A stretch of DNA of 64,000 nt from Brasenia schreberi (GCA_036023115.1 JAYKKT010000064.1:11322001-11386000); one strand, 5' to 3'; shown: positions 1 to 13,829, numbered from the stretch's first letter. The notes: generated by a model not told the origin, from the sequence alone. Program-made: numbers and translations.

Positions 1-209
1 TAAACCTTGCAAAAAGACATGACCATCACTCCTTCTATGTCTCATCACCTAAAGCATCCATAGATGATCGGATTAGAGAAGTGGATAATCTAGATAGAAA
101 AGAAAATTGCTTTTAAGCAAAAATTATAAAATACATCATTTACTTTTTCCACTTTTAGCATTTTTGATCTGGACAATCCATCTATTCCATCTAACATGAA
201 TGAGAGTAC

Positions 210-1030
<821 letters not shown>

Positions 1031-1425
1031 GTAGCTTGAATTTGTGATAGACACAAACTGTGACCCGACCTGAAAACTTCACGGCAAGACCCAAAGCAAG
1101 AGAATATAGGTTGCAGCCCTCCTGACGAACATGAATCTCTAGCTTTCTTTTGGATTTATCTCTTGCCAATAAGTTCGTTTTTGTCATGTTATAGGCATTG
1201 AAATTATCTCTTCCAATATTTTTGGGCAAGAGAATATAAAAGGAATATACACAGGAGTTAGTGTTATGACTGTGATGAGATATTATAATGTCAGTGTGAT
1301 TGTAAGGAACTTTTCTTCCTCATAGTAGAAATCTTCTTTCTGATCTGCTTGTGGAGTAGACTTCTCTGACCGTTAACTTTGCATTCTTTCTTTTCTTCTC
1401 TTTCTTTTCCGAATTTGCCTATTGT
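1031..1425 (+). repeat. Dispersed repeat, copy 1 (pairs with 14627-14872)
   Basis: Two blocks here (about 1031-1110 and 1325-1420) match, in the same order and orientation, the sequence at 14627-14872. Shared words include GCTTGAATTTGTGAT and the CT-rich TTTGCATTCT stretch. About 200 bp separates the blocks here and far less in the second copy, so one copy has gained or lost sequence. It is probably an old retrotransposon fragment (inference); no coding part is recognisable. Confidence 0.45.
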
Positions 1426-2254
1426 TCGAACCAACTAGTGATTGTGAGTGCTTCCCAATGGTATTCGCACAGCAGTTTTGACGTATGATCTCGTTATGAG
1501 AAGATATTTTCAGGTGGGAAAGAACAATGAACGCATATTGTTGTAACCAGTTTCAAAATCCCATAGCTTGAATCTTTAGGCCTTAGTTGTTTGATCAAAT
1601 AGATCTACTGGCGGGTCTGCAATTATAATGTATGGTGATATCAAAAGTGCCTCGATCTAAATCCTGGTGGGTGTGGCGTTCATCCCCATCAAAAGCGAAA
1701 ATTGTTTCATTTGTAATAATCAAGCTAGAAAACATGATTTTGCTTTTCTTCCAAGTTGATGCAAATATGAACCAAGATCACGAAAAAGAATCCACGTATC
1801 CGACCCCACTTAGTGAGCGATAAGCTTTGTTTTGTGTAATAATCAGGCAAAGCAACGAATGGATGCATATTGTCAAATAAAGCAATGAATGGATGCAGAA
1901 AGATGTATTTTTATGTTATACTGCAACTTTTAGAATTTTTCCTGCATAAAATGGACTTTCCAAGGTCTCAAACCAAGTTCTGGAGGCCAATACGATATGT
2001 AAAGCAATATAGTTAAAATAGGCATTCTAACATGGCAAACATAAATGACCTCATTATAAAGATATCCAAATAAAGGGTTAGCTATTATGTTGGCTGCAGT
2101 TAAGAAGCAATCATGAGAGGAAGTTTTCACTTTTTAGATGAGCATCATTTGGATATATGGAAAGGGTTGGCGTCTGCCCTGGTTTTGACGGTCCTATCCT
2201 GGAGTTTTTAAGATGGATGGTCGAAGAACATACCTCTTGAGGGTGGTTTCTGAG

Positions 2255-2600
2255 TTAAAGATGAAGAAAATAAAATTTATTTAAAATTGTTCTGCAATAT
2301 AATTACGATTCAGAAGAAGACACAGTCACATAATCGATTTACAGAAAATGCAAAGAGAAGAGAAGAAAAAACACAAAGATTTATGTGGTTTAGCGAAAGT
2401 TGCGCAAAACCAGGATGAAGATTTCCACTTGATGAGAAAGAGAGGCACACAATCATAATGCCCTAACAATCTCTTCGTTTGATATGATTCAACCCCAGAT
2501 CCTACTTACATCCCCTATATATGTCCTCTCCCAACACATTGACAAGAGATAAAATCTTAAGGAGAATTTTCCAATAGCACGAGGTTTCTATATTAAAAGG
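2255..2600. repeat. LTR-like relic (low confidence)
   Basis: The stretch around 2377-2430 (AAAGATTTATGTGGTTTAGC, then GATGAAGATTTCCACTTGAT) resembles a word common in plant LTR retrotransposon LTRs, with AT-rich flanks. No TG...CA ends or TSD could be fixed, so a solo LTR is a suggestion only. Confidence 0.3.
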
Positions 2601-3526
2601 AAAGTTCGTCTAAAGTTTTAACCATTCATTGTGTGCGTCTATGCGTTTTGGAGAACTTCCTAAGTAAAATAACTAAGTTTTAGAATCGTTGCATGTGTTG
2701 AACATTATATTGGCTCCTGACAGTATCACATGATAACTGCTGTAGCTTCAAATTAGTGCAGATATTTGTGATATGGGCATAAGGTGCCATACTTAGTAGA
2801 GGAAGCATCAAATTATTTCCAAGTCTTGTGGCATCTAATAAAGTGATAAAGAGTACACAGAATGCGGCAACTATTGTTAAAGATCACAAAATGATTGCTC
2901 AAGAAGTCAACTATGAGATGTGAAGGGTACTGACTTGTTCTATCTTGGTGGTGTTTTGAATTTTAAAAGCCCAATTATGGGGCTTGGGCCCGATGAAAAT
3001 GTTTTCCTTGCAACCAAAGATAGCTTTTCTCAAATTATTTTTTCATACTTTTTTGAATAATTATTTGTTTTAAGTTGCAAGCACTAAGGAGGATTAGCAG
3101 TGGGAACAGCCTTCAGCTTCTGGTTGATTTCCATAAGCAGTATTCCTTCCACGAGACAATGCCAAGAATTGGCTCTTGGGGTAAGGGTCCAAGCCTCGAA
3201 ATCTTATATTGGGTTGTCGCAATCCCTTGAGTGGCTGTCTTTCCTGTTTACAGATAAATAGAAAGGATTTGTTTCAAACTCAAACCCTGCTGAGATTAGT
3301 TCCATATTATAAATGCATTGAAAAAACAGATCCAATGATTTGGATTATTCATATAGCTGAGAGTTAGCAGTGTATAGAATGGTATTGCAACTTTGGCTCA
3401 CTGAACACGAACATTTCATGTATATTCACAGCGACAAAAGCCTTTTCTTTTTCACAGTCAAGCCCTTGCAAGAAACTCAAATGTTCTAGGACTTCTTGCA
3501 TTCTTTCTTCTCTTCTCTCTCCTATC

Positions 3527-3531
<5 letters not shown>
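2601..3531. other. Intergenic DNA, no gene seen
   Basis: AT-rich sequence with scattered stops in all frames. No coding exon, RNA gene or transposon end was recognised. Confidence 0.5.

Positions 3532-3584
<53 letters not shown>
3532..3584. repeat. (AT)n microsatellite
   Basis: A near-perfect run of about 26 AT dinucleotides. Confidence 0.97.
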
Positions 3585-3586
<2 letters not shown>

Positions 3587-3759
3587 TAAAACTGGGTTCT
3601 AACCACCTGTGACATGTCTACTTGCCTCCCTATTGCTTTTGGGTGATATGAGTATAATTTCAAATGTTTTAAGAGGCCTTGAAAAAGTATGAAAAGTATT
3701 TTTATTACTCTTATCACTCAAAATCAATGAGTGAGTAGGTGTGAGTGGTGGGCAGGATT

Positions 3760-3899
<140 letters not shown>

Positions 3900-4235
3900 A
3901 TAGGTAGATATAGGGGGAGAGAGCAAGAGATTTATTTTATATTGTATATCTTTTAGCAAAATAGGTTTTTAGTTCTTATTAGAAGTACAAACACAAAACG
4001 TTCTACACTGTTTAAAAAATGTAATTTTTTTCAGCAAGTATGATGTTAAGCTTACTGGTTGGCATGAAGCAAGTAGCACCGATGTCCAAACCACTGCCAC
4101 GAGGTTTATTTGGTAAAGCTCCACTATAAGAGTAGGTGTCTATGTGATAGTGCTGTGCACTTGATCCACTTTTCTAGACCAATGAGCCAAGAGGAACACC
4201 CAAACAAAATAATTTAACTTTAGTTAGTTTTATAA

Positions 4236-4405
4236 AAAACTCTGCCCATGTAAGGGATCACCCTTACATGGCCGGTCCAAACCCATATAAAGGAGGAGGG
4301 TTGTGTTAGGCTTCCGACAGCCAGTGTAAAACTTTGTGAGACTTATTTACTATAAAGAATCCATATAGCAGACCCCATCTAATATGGGAAAAGGCTTAGT
4401 TGCTG
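4236..4405 (+). mobile_element. Mini-LINE: RTE-type 5' end fused to 3' end, 17-bp TSD
   Basis: This 170-bp insertion holds only the two ends of the local LINE family. Positions about 4239-4360 match the LINE 5' leader seen at 49752 and 52804 (AAGGGATCACCCTT and the following 100 bases). Positions about 4364-4400 match the LINE 3' terminus (AAAGAATCCAT...GGGAAAAGGCTTAGTTG). The endonuclease and reverse transcriptase region is absent. The insert is flanked by a perfect 17-bp direct repeat, TTTAGTTAGTTTTATAA, at 4219-4235 and 4406-4422. That shows it moved as a unit and is not the scar of a deletion at the site. Such a short derivative would depend on a full-length LINE for its enzymes. Confidence 0.85.
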
Positions 4406-4422
4406 TTTAGTTAGTTTTATAA

Positions 4423-6260
4423 TGCTAGAATTCATGTATCTCATTGAACCTCCCTGTATCAGGAGTTTAGCCAGTTAGTGAGCAGCAAAACCCTTGTTAT
4501 AGAAGAAGGGACCGCAATGAAAGAAAATTTGGAGGAAATGGGATTATGGTGGTTTGGATGTATATTGAGAGAAACAAATGAACATCAAATATGAAGGTGA
4601 GAAGTTGGATCACGAGTACTGTAAAGGTGGTTAAGAGCCATCAAGCAAAGGTACCTTCTGTGTTAGTAGTAAGACCAGCCAATGGATTGACACCCTTGCA
4701 ATATTGAGAAACTGACACTCACCACAGTCGGCGGTGGGGACCGACCAGCAATACAAAATGACAGAGATGGAAAATATCTAACTGAAGGTGTGGGAGGTTG
4801 ATGGTATATACAGAACACTGTACAAAACTTTTAAAGAATGCTATAAAACATCTTCTTACTCTTTTACAGTTAAATGTGTAGGACAACCCTATCAAACTGA
4901 TCTATTTTGCATATTTACAAAATAGAAAATTTTAAATTAAAATATCAAATTTTATTAAGCCAAGGGGAATTAAGAGTACATTTTGACATGGCTCTAGGTC
5001 ACATATCTAACAAAATGAAGTTACAATATAATAGAAATCAGAATGATGACTAAAAGTGCACGTATCCAACCTCAGGAAAATACTTGGTTAACACTACCAC
5101 ATTTTGAAAAGCAACTACTTTGGATGTCTCCTTTCAAACCAGGGGGCGTTCTCGAAAGAACGGTAAAACATATTATAGTTACAGGTTGCATAGAATCATG
5201 GACGTATAATTTTGTACTGATTATGACAAGATAAATGCCAGTTGCAACGCTTTCCAAGGATTTATTGCAGTATAAATATCGTATTCAGTCAACTTAAAGA
5301 CTTTAGCAAGGCCACATCTGTTTGATAGTGTCTATTTTGTTCTAAGCTTCATGAAAAGCTGAATACAGGAGGAGATCATGATAGACAAAAGCGAAGCATC
5401 GCTTTACTGGTTCTGCAGTGACATAAACAAAGCAAGTTCTGTGACTGCTTGGTGCTTCATAGATTGCTTACGACATCAAAGGGAAGTTTATTGCGGGCCA
5501 AAAAATGCTGCTTTACATATGAAGGGTTTCTCCTGCAAGGCCTATCGTGCAAAAACTCACCGTGGCTTGTTCTTCACTGAAAGCCACGTAGAGTTTCAGT
5601 TGCAACTCGTAAGAAAGTGTGAGAAATTAGACGGAGAACCTTCACGAGCTAAGAGGAAGGCCTCACGATTCATGAAGGAAACAATGAAACATGATCTTGC
5701 ACAATGGCGATGGCGACGGGGAACCATGTAGCCGGAGCAACTTAGCGTGAGAAGGACTTGGTTTTTGAGTGGTTTTCGTTGGTTGGTTGGCTACAGAGTT
5801 TCTCATTTCCTGAGTAACACGTTACGTCACAAGCAGCCAATCCAAGAAACTAAAGGGAATAAATGAATGCTTGCCCACAAGGAAGCAGCTAAAACATTTC
5901 ACTAAGTTTGACACTTTCCAAAAGACTCGAACTGTCTACAACAAATCCTTATTCATCTTTCGAAATGATGGTTCGTTAGAATACACTTTATCTTCTTAGA
6001 TTCACAAAATCACGTGCAGCACACTAAGAGGCTATGCCCCAAATAGTGAACACTTTTACCAAGTGAAAAGAGACCCAAAAGGAACAAAGATCATGTCAAT
6101 CTGTCCCTATAATGAATTTATTCTTGCTACTTTAACTGTATTCCTTTGCAGCACTCATCATTCTTCTCCCCACTTGTGCTCAATGACATCATTCTCTATA
6201 CAACTCTAGCATTTTCCAGTTGTCATGCTCATTTATTCATGGTTTTAACCTGGTTCTTCA
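4423..6260. other. Intergenic and upstream region of the LRR kinase gene
   Basis: No recognised gene. A 117-codon open frame at 5378-5731 (+) has no family resemblance and no supporting splice or promoter context, so it is not called. The last 200 bases before 6261 would contain the 5' UTR and core promoter of the receptor kinase; no certain TATA box was fixed. Confidence 0.45.
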
Positions 6261-9200
6261 ATGGATATCACACCCATCATAAACCATTTGCTTCTTCTTT
6301 TTGTTTTACCTCTCTGTGCGTTCTCTGTGAATTATCAGCAGCAGCAGCAGCCACCCAGCTACCATGGCAATTTAGTCAGTGACAGATTAGCTCTTCTTGG
6401 TATCAAAGCTAGCATAACATCTGATTCAGACACGTTGTCTGACTGGAAATTCAGTGATGAAGAAGATGATTCAGCAATCTGTAATTGGTTTGGTGTAACC
6501 TGTAACGATACCAAGCTTGGATTAAGAGTTGTTAACCTCACACTGAACCGAGCATCTTTGCGAGGCACCGTTTCGCCACTCATCTCCAATCTGTCTGCTC
6601 TTGTCACCCTTGATCTATCTGACAACGAAATTCGTGGCACGATCCCGCATTCTCTCTGTGATCTAAGAAGTCTGAAGTTCCTTAGCTTTGAAAAAAATCA
6701 ACTTCAACACCAAGTTCCTGATCTCTGCAGGCTACCTAGCCTCACCTACTTGTCTCTTGCCAGCAACCAACTTTCAGGAGATATTTCGGGAACCCTGCTT
6801 CGCAACTGCACTCATCTGGGGTACCTCGACCTCTCTACCAATCAATTCTCTGGGGCAATGTCGCCAGATTTCGGAAACGAGCTACCGGCTTTGCATAGAC
6901 TATACTTATATAACAACAACTTGCACGGGGAATTTCCTGCTTCGTTAAGAAACTGCACTTTTCTAAGAGATCTGGATGTTGAGAACAATAGTTTTTCTGG
7001 GGAGTTACCAGCAGACTTATTTTGTGAAACTAGGAGTCTGAACTATCTACACTTATCACACAACAATTTCAGAAGCAGCAATAATAATACCAATCTCATT
7101 CCATTCTTTTATGGGCTTAGGAAATGCATTGACCTCATAGAATTGCAGTTGTACGGAATCGGGCTTGGCGGCAAACTTCCAGCAGATATCGGATTTCTCC
7201 TTCCACCTTCTCTACACGATCTCCAGCTTCAAGATAACCACATCACAGGAGTCATCCCAACTAGCATATCAACGCTCAATCTAACGCTATTGAATCTGTC
7301 AAACAATCTGCTTGATGGCACAATCCCTGAAGCAATAGGCCTAACAAAATATCTAGAAGAGTTGTTTTTGTCCAACAATTCTTTCAATGGAACAATCCCG
7401 TCGACAATCAGTATGTTGAGCCATTTGGGTAGCTTGGATCTGTCCAGAAATAGATTACAGGGAGAGATTCCACCAACATTGTCAAATCTCACACAGTTAA
7501 GATATCTCTTCCTTCAGCAAAATTGGCTTTCAGGATCAATACCTGTGGATCTTTGTAAGTGTGACAACTTAGAAACGTTAGACTTGTCATTTAACAAGCT
7601 TAGTGGAAGAATCCCAGCAGAGATTGGAGGTTTGAAAGAGCTAAGTATATACTTGAATCTCTCTAGCAACCTTCTGGATGGACCTATCCCTGAGGAGATA
7701 AGCAAAATGGACAAGGTCCAAGAGATTGATCTTTCTTCCAATAATCTCTCCGGCACTATCATTTCGAAATTGTCTGAGTGCGTGGCTGTTGTATCCGTCA
7801 ACCTTTCTCACAATTCACTCACTGGCCCGGTCCCAGAATCGATTGGCACAATGCAAAACCTGCTGTCTTTGGACCTATCTCTCAACTACTTGAGCAAGGC
7901 GATACCAGACTCGCTAGAGGACTGCAAAAGGCTAAAGCTATTGAATCTCTCATATAACAACCTTACTGGAATGGTGCCCATAGGTGGTGTATTTGCATTG
8001 CTGGATATTACATCTTTTTCTCACAATCCTCAGCTCTGCGGATCGATTTCAGGGTTACCCAGTTGTCAAAGTGGCCAAAAATCGAGAGTATCAATCCACA
8101 ATACAAAGGTTCTTGCTCTTGTGCTGGCTACAACTGTTTCTGCAACATTCTTTGTGCTGACCATTTGTTGTTTCATTTGTTTTAATACGATAAAGAAGGC
8201 TCTCTTCATAGCAAAGTATAAGATTGAGAAGGGGTACATCCAGCCATCATTCAAATCAAAATACCCAAGAATTAGCTATGCTGAGATTGTAGAGGCGACC
8301 AATTTTTTTGATCCAGGCATGCTGTTAGGAACAGGGAGTTATGGTGACGTTTACAGAGGGGAGCTAAAGGATGGAAGAGAAGTGGCTATCAAGGTTTTAA
8401 AGATGCAAGGTGGAAATTCAAGCAAGAGTTTCAACAGAGAGTGCCAAGTTTTGAGGAGCATCAGGCACAGGAATTTAATGAGAATCATCACAGCTTGTAG
8501 TCAGCCTGATTTCAAAGCAATTGTTCTCCCTTTCATGGCTAAAGGGAGTTTGGAGTCTCATTTGTACCCAAACTCAGATTTGAGTTTGATAGAGAGAGTG
8601 AATATATGCAGCGATATAGCAGAGGGCATGGCTTACTTGCATCACCATTCCCCTGTTAAAGTCATCCACTGTGATCTAAAGCCCAGCAATATCCTTCTCA
8701 ATGACGACATGACCGCGCTTGTATCCGATTTTGGTATTGCTAGATTGCTCATGAACGTTGAACTAGGGTCAGCCACTACATCTGAGAACACGCATAACTC
8801 AACGGCCACTATTCTCATTGGCTCTATTGGTTACATACCTCCAGGTACTCCATGATCCCTTTCAGCATAACGGCATTTAGATGCATAACATGTTAACATA
8901 AGTCCCTGCAAATTACTACTAGAAAATTTATCAAAGTTTCTCTTAGTTCCAAACTACAGTCATCTGCCTTACGGCTGATCCTTAGGTATAAAGGACTATA
9001 TTATGATTCTCCTTTCATAAGGTCCGCCTTGAAGAAACAATATACATCACTTTGTTTCAGGTAATTTTTATCTTAATCGTAACCTCTTTATTTATTAGTC
9101 CAAGAAACAGATTAGTCATTGAAAGAAAAGGTATAGATCAGGAATTTGGTCCGCCTTGAAAGATTTTTCTTGTAAATGAAGGAAAGTTCAGAATTTAACT

Positions 9201-9747
9201 GGCACCCGCGAGTGAAGTTGGAGGCTGAATTTTCTTATGCATATGATTCACAGAGTACGGTATGGGAAGAGGTGCATCTATAAAAGGGGATGTATACAGC
9301 TTTGGGATGTTAGTGCTAGAGATGATGACCAGGAAGAAGCCCACAGATGAGATGTTTGCTTGTGGACTCAGCTTGCCTGAGTGGGTCAAGAGGCATCATT
9401 ACCATGGCCAGGTTGAAGACATTATTGACCCAGTTTTGTCAAGAATTGATGTTGGTCATGAACATCATCATCATCTTCATGATGACCCACATTATCATCA
9501 TCATGATCCACATTACAGAAAGATGTGGGAGTGTGCCATTGTTGAATTGGTCGAGTTGGGACTTCTTTGCACGCAGCAATCTGCTGCTGCCAGACCTACC
9601 ATGATGGATGCTGCAGATGATCTTGAGAGACTTAAACGCTATCTTGCTGGGGACACAAGCATCACCTTTGCTTCCTCGCTTGGGATCTCTTCATGCTCTA
9701 CCTTTGCAAGGGATGATGGCCAGTGTTCTGAGGACCAACCTTCCTAG
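6261..9747 (+). CDS. LRR receptor-like serine/threonine kinase (At2g24130-like, non-RD)
   Basis: Membrane receptor kinase of 1025 residues, two exons: 6261-8844 and 9254-9747 (GT-AG intron of 409 bp; join CC(A) G|AG TAC keeps frame). Order: signal peptide (residues 1-24), a short poly-Gln stretch from a CAG run, an LRR N-terminal cap ending in CNWFGVTCN, about 20 LRRs (about 85-580), one transmembrane helix (about 615-640), then the kinase. Kinase motifs: glycine loop LGTGSYGDVYRG (about 687), VAIK lysine (about 711), HCDLKPSN (Cys replaces Arg of HRD, the non-RD class linked to immune receptors), SDFGIARL, and PPEYG in place of APE. The C-lobe has a His-rich insert (HEHHHHLHDDPHYHHHDPHY). 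Non-RD LRR kinases usually sense peptides or microbial patterns; the ligand here is unknown. The start was chosen for its signal peptide. No breaks seen. Confidence 0.93.
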
Positions 9748-10269
9748 AAACTTCAAAACGAAAAGAATGGTGGTGCAAAAGAGAGAAAATGCTTAGATGG
9801 TTTAGATGAATGACTCAATCATGTGGGGCTAGATCGATTACTTTCGATGATGTGATCTTTCTACTGTGTGTAAGTTGTCTGTTTGCATGCGTAACATCTC
9901 AAGATATTGAGTTGACTTGTAGAAAGATGAGGGACGGATACAAATAATACAGACAAAAGTAGGTAGTGAACTGCCTTTGGCTGTTTGACTGAATGGTTTA
10001 TGGTTGTGTTCTAAATTTTAGAGTTATTTGCATGTATTTCGCTGCTAGAAACCTTTATGTAAGTGCATCCCTCTTAATGCTCGAATTCGATATATAAACT
10101 TGTTACAACAAATTATTTTCTCATATATTTCTTTTGGCATTCCCAATTTATTTTTAATAATTTAACAAATTATTAAAAGTGCATCCCTCTTAATTTTATC
10201 ATCTATCGGTGTCACTCTCCATTTGTTTATAATAACCTCATTAAGTTGGAAAACATGTGTTGCCGTAGT
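9748..10269. other. 3' flank of the LRR kinase gene
   Basis: AT-rich sequence holding the 3' UTR of the upstream kinase. No further gene, RNA or transposon was recognised. Confidence 0.5.
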
Positions 10270-10700
10270 AGTGCTACTGACCTGAGCCAATCACGAGCTA
10301 TTAGAGCTTGACTCAAGAAAAACTCAAACTAGACTCAATATTTTTGACCTTGAGCCAAGCTCGAACTCCCAGTACTAAGATTGGGCAATTTGCGAGCCAA
10401 ATTTATCTGTATAACCTAAGATTTTTTTTATTTAGCCAGAGCAACACTAAACTTCGAGATTAGAACTTTTCAAGTTCGAGCTAATTCACGAATTCCATCA
10501 AGCTCAATTGGCTGATCTCGAATCCAAAGACAAGCTTAATTGTGTCAATTTTAGTTGCATCAAGTTCAAATGAGCTTACTGGTTGTCTGAAAATAATTAA
10601 AGAAAGCCTAAATATGGAAGCTCGAGCCAAGCATTTTCTTAATGAGCCTACTCAAGCTTGCTTGTAGTTGAGCCAACTCAGTTTGTGATTACAGCCTTAC
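10270..10700. mobile_element. Degenerate hAT-like MITE relic (tentative)
   Basis: The interval is crowded with short GAGCT/AAGCTC/CGAGCC words in both orientations, as in many decayed non-autonomous hAT elements of plants. It ends near CAGCC at about 10690. Terminal inverted repeats and a TSD could not be defined, so the call rests on composition. Confidence 0.3.
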
Positions 10701-10964
10701 GTTGCGTCTCAATTTGAACGTCCTATGCAAAGTCAAATGATACAAGGACTTCTTCCACGCTAAGTAGATTCACCATAGAATTCTTAGTCATGGAAATCGA
10801 ACTAGAGTTCATACTAGCAACTAATAGAAAACACAATTTCCTATTTCATCGGTATCTCCCGACAATTCAACCATTGGCCACCACCCTCCATCACTTTTTA
10901 TTACTCTTTAACTGTTTAAAACCAGTTTTACCTGTGTCCTGAAATTAAAGATCACTTTAGAAAC

Positions 10965-11104
10965 TTAAATATTTATATATGAATGTAGTTTTGGTGTTGG
11001 TGCTGGTTTTAGAGAGTAAAAGAGTGGTAGAAGGCAGCGGAAAGCGATGGGTGGTGGTTGGATTGGTGAAACGATCCAAACAAATTGATTGAGCACGGAC
11101 TACT

Positions 11105-11180
<76 letters not shown>

Positions 11181-11295
11181 GTAAATAGACAGATAGATAG
11201 ATATAGAGAGAGTAGTATGTGTTCAATTGAGTGGTATGCATTGTTTCACTAATCCAACCACCAGCCGTCAACCTCGATCATCAAACCACTTTAAA
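10965..11295. repeat. Imperfect inverted repeat (foldback) around an AT/AG microsatellite
   Basis: The left arm near 11053-11072 (GGTGGTTGGATTGGTGAAAC) pairs with the right arm near 11242-11262 (GTTTCACTAATCCAACCACC). Weaker pairing of about 60 bp continues towards the centre. The loop is a pure (AT)n run (11107-11162) followed by (AG)n (11163-11180). A diverged copy of the left arm lies at about 11300-11480 in direct orientation. It could be a MITE or a hairpin that drove microsatellite growth; no TSD was fixed. Confidence 0.5.
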
Positions 11296-11489
11296 AAAAT
11301 AAATATTTATATATAGATGTGGTTTATACCTTTTTTTAGATGGTTTTAGTGACGGTGGTTTTGTTATATGAAAGATTTAGAAAGTAGAGGAATAGTAGAA
11401 TGTGGTGGAGGGATTTGTAGAACCATACAAACCGTTTGATTAAGCATCATGCTCAATTGAGCACGGATCACTTCCTATATTATATATAT

Positions 11490-12961
11490 GTGTGTATGTA
11501 TACGCACACAATGTAATTGGGACAATCAAATAGCAGAAGTCTTGGGCCGATTCGTGAGGGAAAAATAAGGGTTGATTAAGCAAGAAGAGGGTGCCCTCTA
11601 TTTTCATGTGACGTTAATATTGTTATCTGAAAGGCATGCTTCCACTATACTCAACACATTATAATTGTTCAATTCCACTGGAACAATACCATAAGACCGC
11701 ATTTAATGGATCGCGGAGTCTTTATTTATAAATTTTTTTCTTAACAGACTATTTCTCATTTGTTGAATATTTTATTAATTTGTTAAAATAATTTTCTATG
11801 GGTAACATATATACCTTTTTAAAACACGTTTTGGAACATGTTATAGCATGCGTCATCCTTTTTTGCGGTCATAGAACACACCGAGTTGCTAGGTGGTAGA
11901 GAAACACACATGTGCATGCACACACATATATGTGTGTCTGTTTATATACATAATATATTTATACATGTATATTTATTTATCATAGTTGACCCTTTGCATT
12001 CAGTGTGCTTATCTCTTATGAGCATAATTGTGGAGCTGGAAGCCTAAAAAATATTTTTGGGGTGAGGCAAACTTGGGGAGGACGAAGCTCAAGTAAGGCG
12101 ATGCATATAGTTTTTGAAGAAATTCTAAAAACTTGTACAGACATTTTCCGGGTTTCAGGTTAGGTGGGCACCTCACGTTGCCCATGAGTAGGTCATCGAC
12201 TGAGTTGACTACAATGATGACTAAGAGTTCGTGTAGCGAAACCCTACTTAGTACACGAGAAGACTTGATTCGGGTTTTAGCTTATATATTCTTCTTTTCC
12301 ATCAACGCTCTTTGGAATTTCATATGAAGCCACAGGAATCTAATTTCAAAAACTGTAAAATTCAGCAGGCTAAATCAAAATTCCTCATGGTAAGACAGCT
12401 ATTCACAAAATTTTCATTCCCACACACACAGAGAGAGAGATAATATGGGTGGGGATGGAAACAAAAGGTCCATTGTGGTTGTTTATTTGGTCAATTTATT
12501 TTGAAAAAAAGAAAAGAAAAACTTTCAATATTTTAGAGAGTAAGACTACCAATGCAACTTGTTGATCTACTTGTGTAGTTTCTGAAACAGGCGTGTTGAT
12601 CGACTAAATTCTTACATTTCATTGAGGTAAACAAGGTTTTCATTTTATTAAATTTGTGAAAAAAAATATTGATATTATCAAAATATGATCCCTTAGCACC
12701 TCGCTTTACTACAAGCTTTTCTCAGTATACCTGACCAGATTCTTCGAGAATAGATGGTAATTTAATGTTATAGGTGGCTCAGTCTTGTCTTTTAGACATG
12801 ACTGTTTTGAAACCGACCCGACGGTTTGACAAATATGGCTAACAAGTGGTAATGGTAATACTATTCTTTCAATTACGTGCCACAATGCCAAGACCAAGCC
12901 TTTTTGTATGATAAGTGGGCTGGTTCATGATTTCTTTGTCGCTAACTATTCATGCATGAAG
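11490..12961. other. Intergenic DNA, no gene seen
   Basis: AT-rich sequence with small CA/TG and AT tracts. No exon, RNA gene or complete transposon recognised. Confidence 0.5.
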
Positions 12962-13075
12962 AGCAATAGCCCACCCAGCTATTGGGTACGCTCACAAGTT
13001 GAAGGTCACGAGTTTGATTTCTGTGCATTCATCTGGCATCAGCCTCACCATTTTTACCACAAAAAAAGATCTTAG
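12962..13075 (+). mobile_element. SINE-like repeat family 1, copy a
   Basis: One of at least four plus-strand copies of a roughly 110-bp dispersed repeat (also 13589, 44720, 46131), with two minus-strand relatives at 27724-28012. It opens with an A-box-like CAATAGCCCACCCAGCTA. About 40 bases later comes a B-box-like GGTCACGAGTTTGATTTCT, then a shared GGCATCAGCCTC block, ending in ACCAC-A-rich sequence. This layout is that of a tRNA-derived SINE. No TSD was found here. Confidence 0.5.
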
Positions 13076-13588
13076 TGTTAGTGATCTAACTCACAAAAAG
13101 ACAAGATCATGTATGTTATTATCTCAAATATTAGAAAAAAAATTGGTTGTTCAAGTTGAACTGTCATTATTCAAGTTTGGGTTAGGCAGACCTCCACCAG
13201 CTAAAGCATGCCCTTGGGTACCGAACTCGTGCTCATCAACTTGTAGCTCTTTTGGCTCGATCCTTGAGTCAAGAAAGCAGTGACTTCTTGTATGAAACCA
13301 CCAATTTTTTTTTCCTTTGATGGCCGTGTGTAGCCAACATACTTGACTTGATTGGATGTTGATCTTTTTCAATTCCTTAATGCATGCTTGAAATCAACTG
13401 CCCTTTTCTCTAGGGCACCTCTTCATTCAAGGCCAATGGCCAGCCAACAAAAGCCACCATTAGATTCCTTTCTTCAGTGCTATTTTCTCCAAGTGCTGGG
13501 CTTTGGGTGTTTATAACCTACAAGCAACTCATCGGTCAATTAAAGATAAATTTAAGAGTAGCAAAGAAGCTATTGGAACCTCTACAAA

Positions 13589-13700
13589 GTGCAGTAGCTC
13601 ACCGGTTGGAGGGTCAACTCACAAGTTAAAGGTCACGAGTTCGACATCTCGGAACATACATTTGCTTTGGGTTCCGCGTTACACCGAAGAAAGAAAGAAT
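13589..13700 (+). mobile_element. SINE-like repeat family 1, copy b
   Basis: Best-preserved head of the family: GCAGTAGCTCACCGGTTGG (A-box-like), ACTCACAAGTTAAAGGTCAC, then GAGTTCGACATCT (B-box-like), ending in TACACCGAAGAAAG. It lies about 520 bp after copy a in the same orientation. Confidence 0.5.
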
Positions 13701-13829
13701 ATAAAGAAACCTCATTTTAGGTCAGAAAGATTATCAAATGAACCTAGAATGGGATGGACATGATAATATGAAGGTAAGTCAGGCAGAGATAGAGCCCTAA
13801 TAAGATGGATGATCGTGAACATGTTTAAT

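Noticed and set aside
5378..5731. 117-codon hypothetical protein upstream of the LRR kinase
   Set aside because: No family resemblance, no coding signature visible by eye and no gene structure; likely chance.
6359..8254. Several antisense frames within the LRR kinase exon
   Set aside because: Mirror images of the LRR-coding strand, a common artefact of repeated Leu/Ser codons.
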